Below, in pieces: positions 59,696 through 64,000 of a DNA stretch of 64,000 nucleotides. The stretch comes from Flavobacterium wongokense. GTDB taxonomy: Bacteria; Bacteroidota; Bacteroidia; Flavobacteriales; Flavobacteriaceae. The notes beneath the pieces were generated by a model. That model ran no database searches, was not told where the DNA came from, and worked only from the letters and a program-made list of their open reading frames with translations. The stretch spans positions 1-64,000 of the forward strand of contig NZ_JAKIHP010000006.1 of NCBI RefSeq assembly GCF_021608265.1, in the 5' to 3' direction. The first letter of the stretch is position 1, and each line of letters begins with the position of its first letter. Made by a program: the position numbers and the translations under genes.

Positions 59696-60348
59696 GATGC
59701 GATGGTTTTAGTGTCAGACGATAAATATGAAATCCCATAAACGATTAGGATGAAGGTTCCAAAGAGAAAAGTGAATTCATAGGCATGGAGGCTTTCGATG
59801 CTTTTGAGGATATTGAAGAAAAGGTCAATAGGACTGCTCACTATATCCCAGCTGTTAAACCGAAGGATTCTTCCAAGGTAAACCCCGAAACTCGACAAAT
59901 AGCAAAGGGTTGCAATAATCCGCCAGCATTTCTTAACGGAGTATTTCATTTCCAATAATCCGTGGATGTGAAGCATTGAGGAGATTCCGGCATAAAATCC
60001 CGCAATCGAAAAACAGGCAAGCAGCAAGGCGTCAAACAAATACTGCAAATCGCTGTTATGGTGCAGATGCACAAAATCGGTCAACAGGTAAAAGGCATTG
60101 GGAAGGAACAGCAGCCAACCCAAAAAAAGCAGGTAGAATTTATAGGTTCCCGGAACCGTTGTTTTTATTTCCGAAGAAAGAAAATAGGGGATATAGCCCA
60201 AAAAAAGGTTCCAAATCAAAAACAGCAGGTACATGTCCTGGGTTATTTTTACCCGCAATAACATCAGGGTAATTGAGAGCACACCCAAAACTATCAGATA
60301 AGGGTTCTGTTTTTTGTTGAAGAGATAAATGGAGAGGATTTTGTTCAT
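59692..60348 (-). CDS. DUF1361 membrane protein
   Basis: The 218-residue protein has six to seven transmembrane segments and DUF1361 features: WNLFLGYIPYFLS, LLFLPNAFYLLTDFVHLHH and GRILRFNSWDI. Function is unknown. It heads the unit that includes a small membrane protein and creD; a perfect dyad lies 18 bases before its start codon. Confidence 0.85.
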   Translation of the reverse strand: MNKILSIYLFNKKQNPYLIVLGVLSITLMLLRVKITQDMYLLFLIWNLFLGYIPYFLSSEIKTTVPGTYKFYLLFLGWLLFLPNAFYLLTDFVHLHHNSDLQYLFDALLLACFSIAGFYAGISSMLHIHGLLEMKYSVKKCWRIIATLCYLSSFGVYLGRILRFNSWDIVSSPIDLFFNILKSIESLHAYEFTFLFGTFILIVYGISYLSSDTKTIAS

Positions 60349-60365
60349 GTTTTAATTTTTAAAAG

Positions 60366-60384
60366 TACTTTGTTTTTCAAAGTA
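60366..60384. promoter_or_regulatory. Predicted operator of the DUF1361-creD unit
   Basis: A perfect dyad TACTTTG-N5-CAAAGTA occurs here and again at 61970-61988. The flanks are also conserved (AAAG before, AATGA after on the plus strand). It is 18 bases upstream of the DUF1361 start and just after the stop of the winged-helix regulator gene. The arms resemble a shortened -7 box, so the protein bound here could block the promoter. Confidence 0.7.
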
Positions 60385-60402
60385 AATGATTAAAAAAATA
60401 GA

Positions 60403-60699
60403 TTAGGTTTTGGTTATTAATTTTTCAAGTGCTTCAATGTGTTCCCTGAATGCTTTTTTCCCGGACGTTGTAGCGCTATATCTTGTGTTGGGTTTTTTGC
60501 CAATGAACTGCTTTTCGATCCTAATGTATTCTTCGGTTTCCAAGGCTTTGGTATGGCTTGCAAGATTGCCATCGGTAACACCAAGCAATTCTTTGAGCAT
60601 GTTGAAATCGGCACTTTCATTGACCATCAATACAGACATAATCCCAAGACGGATCCTGTGGTCAAAGGCTTTGTTGATATTTTGGATGATGGTTTTCAA
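60403..60699 (-). CDS. Winged-helix transcriptional regulator (HTH_34 type)
   Basis: The 98-residue protein is one winged-helix domain: FDHRIRLGIMSVLMVNESADFNMLKELLGVTDGNLASHTKALE has helices 1-3 of the HTH, followed by the wing (EEYIRIEKQFIGKKPNTRYSAT) and the final helix. This matches small ArsR/MarR-like regulators without a ligand domain. It is the third gene of a unit with a membrane protein and a YiiX-like hydrolase, one base after the latter. Two copies of a dyad before both units suggest that it is their regulator. Confidence 0.85.
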   Translation of the reverse strand: MKTIIQNINKAFDHRIRLGIMSVLMVNESADFNMLKELLGVTDGNLASHTKALETEEYIRIEKQFIGKKPNTRYSATTSGKKAFREHIEALEKLITKT

Positions 60700-60700
60700 A

Positions 60701-61354
60701 TTATTTATAGGTGTCTATAACGGTTTCCAATAATGCTGAACTTTCAATTTGTGACGGAGCAACAACCTGTTCTTCCAGCGGAATCCTGTTGCCATACCTT
60801 TCGGCTAAAATGGCTTTTACTTTTGGATTGTCTAAATTGAAATTCTTTAGGCTCGCTAGTTTGCAAAGCTCAATATTAGCTCCATTTTTGTATATCTTCC
60901 AAACTAATTCCGAACAATAAATTTTATCATCGCTCCAACCAAAATACAAATCGTAATCCTTGTTGTTGAATTTGCTTCCGTAATCCTTCATTTTTTTAAG
61001 GGTAGCAGCATCCAAAACGGTTGCAGCATTTTTCAGCCTTTTGATAACAAAAGCATTCCCTTCACCATGTTTAATCCATTGTTCCAATGGAGCTGAGGAC
61101 ACAGGCTGTACCGCTTCATAAACATATTTTTTGCCGTTCACGATATAAATGATCCCGCAATGTGAGAATTTGGAGTTGGTTGCAATCCGTATTGCTTCGC
61201 ATTGCCCGGACTGTGATGACTGAAAAATAATATCGCCGTCCTTTACATTTTCCAATGACTGGACGTTTTTTTTATTGGCAGTATCGCAGGAACTACCAAT
61301 GAAACCAAAGGCACTTAACAAAATTAGGGCAAGAAATATGTGGACTTTTTTCAT
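60701..61354 (-). CDS. YiiX/YebB-like NlpC/P60-fold cysteine hydrolase, lipoprotein
   Basis: The 217-residue protein has a lipobox ending GSSC (Cys23). The YiiX-type permuted papain fold shows GDIIFQSSQSGQCEAI, the histidine in SKFSHCGII (His65), glutamate in VYEAV (Glu80) and the cysteine in YCSELVWKIY (Cys147). The family consists of permuted NlpC/P60 enzymes that may cleave peptide, amide or lipid bonds. It shares one base with the upstream membrane protein gene and lies one base from the regulator gene. Confidence 0.85.
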   Translation of the reverse strand: MKKVHIFLALILLSAFGFIGSSCDTANKKNVQSLENVKDGDIIFQSSQSGQCEAIRIATNSKFSHCGIIYIVNGKKYVYEAVQPVSSAPLEQWIKHGEGNAFVIKRLKNAATVLDAATLKKMKDYGSKFNNKDYDLYFGWSDDKIYCSELVWKIYKNGANIELCKLASLKNFNLDNPKVKAILAERYGNRIPLEEQVVAPSQIESSALLETVIDTYK

Positions 61355-61962
61355 TAATTTCTATCGTATTTAAAATACATTACAGCTCCGTAAACGATGT
61401 GGCAGATTCCAAAACCGATTACCCAAAAATACAAACCATATCCTGAAAATTCAACCGCAATCAATCCTAAAATAATTTCTGTGATGCCTAAATAGCGTAC
61501 GTCTTTCAAAGTATATTTGCTGGCATTAAGGCAGGCCAATCCGTAAAATATCAGTGTTATCGGAGCAATCAATCCATAAACTTCGTGACGCAAAAGAAGC
61601 AGGGCAAAAATTCCGCCCGTAAATAATGGAATACAAAAATTGATCAATAATCTTTTGGATGAAGCGTTCCAGATGCTTTCTCCCAATCTTTTTGCCTTTT
61701 GCCGGGTCATGATAAAGGACGTTATCAATGACAAAACCAAAACTACAAAAGCGGTTAAAACAATCAGCTTAAAGGTCCTGCCTTCAATAATAACGACATC
61801 ATATTTATTTTGTTCCAAAAGCTGGCTTACAATGTACGCTCCAATCAGTGCATAAATCCCTGCCAAAATCCCGGATAAACCACTTAATGAAATAAATTGG
61901 GTTGATTGCGACATCATTTGTTTGATGTCCTGGATGTCCTTAAGATATTTTTCGTTTTCCAT
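61354..61962 (-). CDS. Integral membrane protein of unknown function
   Basis: The 202-residue protein begins with a charged cytoplasmic helix (NEKYLKDIQDIKQMM) and has about six transmembrane helices. I recognise no family. It is the first gene of the unit with the YiiX-like hydrolase and the winged-helix regulator; the predicted operator lies eight bases before its start codon. Confidence 0.75.
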   Translation of the reverse strand: MENEKYLKDIQDIKQMMSQSTQFISLSGLSGILAGIYALIGAYIVSQLLEQNKYDVVIIEGRTFKLIVLTAFVVLVLSLITSFIMTRQKAKRLGESIWNASSKRLLINFCIPLFTGGIFALLLLRHEVYGLIAPITLIFYGLACLNASKYTLKDVRYLGITEIILGLIAVEFSGYGLYFWVIGFGICHIVYGAVMYFKYDRN

Positions 61963-61969
61963 TTTAAAG

Positions 61970-61988
61970 TACTTTGAATGGCAAAGTA
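61970..61988. promoter_or_regulatory. Predicted operator of the membrane protein-YiiX-regulator unit
   Basis: This is the second copy of TACTTTG-N5-CAAAGTA (see 60366-60384). It lies between the minus-strand unit and the divergent M28 peptidase gene, so it might also affect that gene. Confidence 0.7.
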
Positions 61989-62025
61989 AATGAATAATAT
62001 TTTTTCAACCAAATGTTTTTTCATT

Positions 62026-62033
62026 TATTTTTG
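62026..62033 (+). promoter_or_regulatory. Predicted -7 box of the M28 peptidase gene
   Basis: TATTTTTG is an exact TAnnTTTG match, 14 bases before the ATG at 62048. Confidence 0.45.
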
Positions 62034-62047
62034 AGAAAAAATACACC

Positions 62048-63418
62048 ATGCAAAAACTAACCATTTTCCTGTTCCTATTTACTTCTGCAATCCATTCGCA
62101 AAGCAACGATAAACAAATGCTTGCCGATATTTACAAATTGTCACTGACCAATTCCCAATGCTATTCCTGGCTTGATTACCTGTCCAATAAAATAGGACAG
62201 AGGATATCAGGTTCTGTTGGTGCCGAGAAAGGAGTGGCTTACACCAAACAGCAATTGGAAACTTTAGGTTTGGACAAGGTATACCTTCAGGAAGTGATGG
62301 TGCCAAAATGGGTAAGAGGCGAAAAGGAAACGGCTTTTATCCTCGATGATAAAAACAAAACCGCAGTTCCAATTTGCGCGCTTGGAGGTTCGATTGCTAC
62401 TTCGAAAAATGGACTGACTGCTGAAATAATCGAAATCCACAGTCTTAAAGAGTTGGAAACCTTAGCTCCTGAAAAGATCAAAGGGAAAATCGTTTTTTAC
62501 AACCGCCCTTTTAAAGCTGATAATGTAGATGCCTTCGAATCTTATGGAGGTTGTGTAGACCAAAGGTTTTATGGCGCAGAAAAAGCTGCAAAAGCCGGAG
62601 CAATTGGAACGATTGTACGTTCAATGGGTTTCAGGCTGGATGATTTTCCGCATACAGGCATGCAGAGTTATGGTGATTTGGCAAAAGACAAATACATCCC
62701 AACAGCGGCAATCAGCACTAATGGAGCCGAATTGTTAAGCAAAAAATTAAAGGACAATCCAAAACTGAAATTCTATATGAAGCTTTCCTGCCAGTCTTAT
62801 GATGATGTGCTTTCGTATAATGTTGTTGGGGAAATTACCGGTTCGGAGCATCCTGAAAAAATCATGATTGTCGGCGGCCATCTTGATTCCTGGGATTTGG
62901 CTGATGGTTCCCACGATGATGGTGCGGGAGTAGTTCAAAGCATGGAAGTTTTGGAAATATTCAAAAAGCTGAATTATAAGCCAAAAAATACCATTAGGGC
63001 AATCCTTTTCATGAATGAGGAATTTGGCGGGAAAGGAGGAAGGAAGTATGAAGAATTATCAAAGAAAAACAAGGAAAACCACATCTTCGCACTCGAAAGC
63101 GACGCAGGAGGATTTTCACCAAGAGGTTTTAATTTTGAATGCGATGCGGCGAATTTTGAAAAAGTAATGAACTGGAAACACTTATTCGAACCTTACCTAA
63201 TCCATAGTTTTAAGATTGGAGGAACAGGTTCGGATATCGGTCATCTGACTTCTGCCAAAATTGTCAAGGCTGGCCTGACTCCGGATTCGCAGCGCTATTT
63301 TGATTACCATCATGCAGCTAATGACAAATTTGATGCAGTCAATAAAAGGGAATTGGAATTGGGTGCCGCAACCATGGCTTCGTTAATGTACCTATTCGAC
63401 CAATATGGAATAGATTAG
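62048..63418 (+). CDS. Secreted M28-family zinc peptidase (carboxypeptidase Q-like)
   Basis: The 456-residue protein has a signal peptide ending AIHSQ. It has a PA-like inserted domain (~100-240) and the M28 zinc ligands: GGHLDSWD, GSHDDGAG, MNEEFGGKG with the catalytic glutamate, LESDAGG and a late histidine in YFDYHHAANDKFD. Length and order fit the bacterial relatives of plasma glutamate carboxypeptidase. It probably trims peptides in the periplasm or outside the cell. It is divergent from the regulated envelope unit and followed by a strong terminator. Confidence 0.92.
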   Translation: MQKLTIFLFLFTSAIHSQSNDKQMLADIYKLSLTNSQCYSWLDYLSNKIGQRISGSVGAEKGVAYTKQQLETLGLDKVYLQEVMVPKWVRGEKETAFILDDKNKTAVPICALGGSIATSKNGLTAEIIEIHSLKELETLAPEKIKGKIVFYNRPFKADNVDAFESYGGCVDQRFYGAEKAAKAGAIGTIVRSMGFRLDDFPHTGMQSYGDLAKDKYIPTAAISTNGAELLSKKLKDNPKLKFYMKLSCQSYDDVLSYNVVGEITGSEHPEKIMIVGGHLDSWDLADGSHDDGAGVVQSMEVLEIFKKLNYKPKNTIRAILFMNEEFGGKGGRKYEELSKKNKENHIFALESDAGGFSPRGFNFECDAANFEKVMNWKHLFEPYLIHSFKIGGTGSDIGHLTSAKIVKAGLTPDSQRYFDYHHAANDKFDAVNKRELELGAATMASLMYLFDQYGID

Positions 63419-63434
63419 TCGATCTTATTAAAAG

Positions 63435-63473
63435 AAAAAAGCCGCCTTGTTAAAAACGAGGCGGCTTTTTTTA
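63435..63473. terminator. Strong bidirectional terminator
   Basis: An 11-bp stem (63441-63451 with 63455-63465, one G-T pair) plus flanking A and T tracts lies between convergent genes. Confidence 0.92.
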
Positions 63474-63489
63474 TATGTTTTGTATTTTC

Positions 63490-63999
63490 TTAAATGTTGA
63501 ATATTCCTCCAAAGGCAACAATCCTTTCGAGAAACCTAAAGTGTTGTGAAGCCCTATCAGCAGGATCGTGAGTAGTCCTGATATCGTTCATGTTGATATA
63601 ACCTCCCTTAAGTTCGGTTTGAAGGAAGTAATGTTTGAAGAAGGTAAAATTCAAACCAACTTTAGCTGAAACACCAAATCCTGAAACATGGAAATCATCA
63701 TGTCTTTCTTTCCCTAGCAGAGTAGCATTTGTTTTTGGATATAATATACCACCACCAACACCTTCTGTAATGTTCAACTGGAATACATCCGTATTTCTGA
63801 TTCCAAATAATTTGGAAATGTCATCCACACGCGAAAATTCGGTGTGTACGTAATTTAGTCCGTCAGTGTGTTCAAATCTAAGGAAAGTTCCATCGCTTAG
63901 GTCGATTGTATTATTCCCTGATGGTAGATAAACCCCGGAATGCTCAGGATATGAATCGCCAACAACCCCGCCAATGTGCGCAATCTGATTTTGATTCAT
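63490..63999 (-). CDS. C-terminal part of a probable outer-membrane beta-barrel protein
   Basis: The frame is open to the right edge, so the gene probably begins outside the window; the ATG at 63999 may be internal. The 169 visible residues alternate polar and hydrophobic positions in short strands (FLRFEHTDGLNYVHTEFSRV, FGVSAKVGLNFTFFKHYFLQTELKGGYINM) and end with ERIVAFGGIFNI, a strand finishing close to an aromatic residue. This is typical of outer-membrane barrels. I cannot name the family. Confidence 0.6.
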   Translation of the reverse strand: MNQNQIAHIGGVVGDSYPEHSGVYLPSGNNTIDLSDGTFLRFEHTDGLNYVHTEFSRVDDISKLFGIRNTDVFQLNITEGVGGGILYPKTNATLLGKERHDDFHVSGFGVSAKVGLNFTFFKHYFLQTELKGGYINMNDIRTTHDPADRASQHFRFLERIVAFGGIFNI

Positions 64000-64000
64000 A

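Overview
The window looks like a chromosomal segment of a Flavobacterium-type member of the Bacteroidota. The evidence is type IX secretion (T9SS) C-terminal sorting domains, AT-rich intergenic DNA, -7 promoter boxes of the TAnnTTTG type without clear Shine-Dalgarno sequences, a two-subunit transketolase, cyanophycin synthetase, a HisKA_2/LytTR signalling pair and menaquinone genes. I saw no tRNA, rRNA, insertion sequence, prophage or CRISPR array.

Layout. 1-16.5 kb: three consecutive secreted giants (the first cut by the window edge). Their N-terminal passengers are unrelated, but they share a nearly constant ~530-residue tail made of a MopE-like metal-binding motif, four cysteine-framed beta-sandwich-like repeats and a T9SS type A sorting domain. 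16.5-20.5 kb: an S4 RNA-binding protein, an FKBP-like lipoprotein, split transketolase and a lone receiver protein. 20.6-26.4 kb: housekeeping block tgt-lptG-type permease-EamA, accA, dnaB. 26.5-30.8 kb: a GATase-like secreted protein in operon with a TPR histidine kinase and a LytTR regulator, followed by a 47-residue membrane protein. 30.9-36.6 kb (minus): two DinB-fold proteins, a His-rich secreted protein, a large secreted unknown, and cyanophycin synthetase. 36.9-41.0 kb (minus): alpha/beta hydrolase, a zinc-ribbon-family coiled-coil protein lacking its cysteines, Nif3-like protein and two envelope unknowns. 41.1-42.9 kb: lpxK and purine nucleoside phosphorylase, converging on a hybrid kinase. 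45-53 kb (minus): gap, lipA, L,D-transpeptidase, a CehA/McbA metallohydrolase, an MFS carrier and a papain-like peptidase. 53.2-56.8 kb: menB, menA, a metallo-hydrolase and a menC-like gene, probably a menaquinone operon. 56.8-62 kb (minus): an MpaB-like protein, a lipoprotein and an envelope locus (CreD, DUF1361, YiiX-like hydrolase, winged-helix regulator). 62-64 kb: an M28 peptidase and the end of a probable outer-membrane protein.

The two strongest unexplained signals are regulatory. First, an identical dyad, TACTTTG-N5-CAAAGTA, lies just upstream of both transcription units of the CreD/DUF1361/YiiX locus, one of which encodes a winged-helix regulator; this suggests a self-contained, autoregulated envelope regulon. 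Second, a helically phased array of CGAACA boxes (11-bp period) followed by oppositely oriented GTTCA boxes (10-bp period) lies upstream of the CehA/McbA gene. The adhesin cassette with constant tail and exchangeable passengers is the main structural novelty. Functional calls rest on reading motifs by eye; no database search was run.
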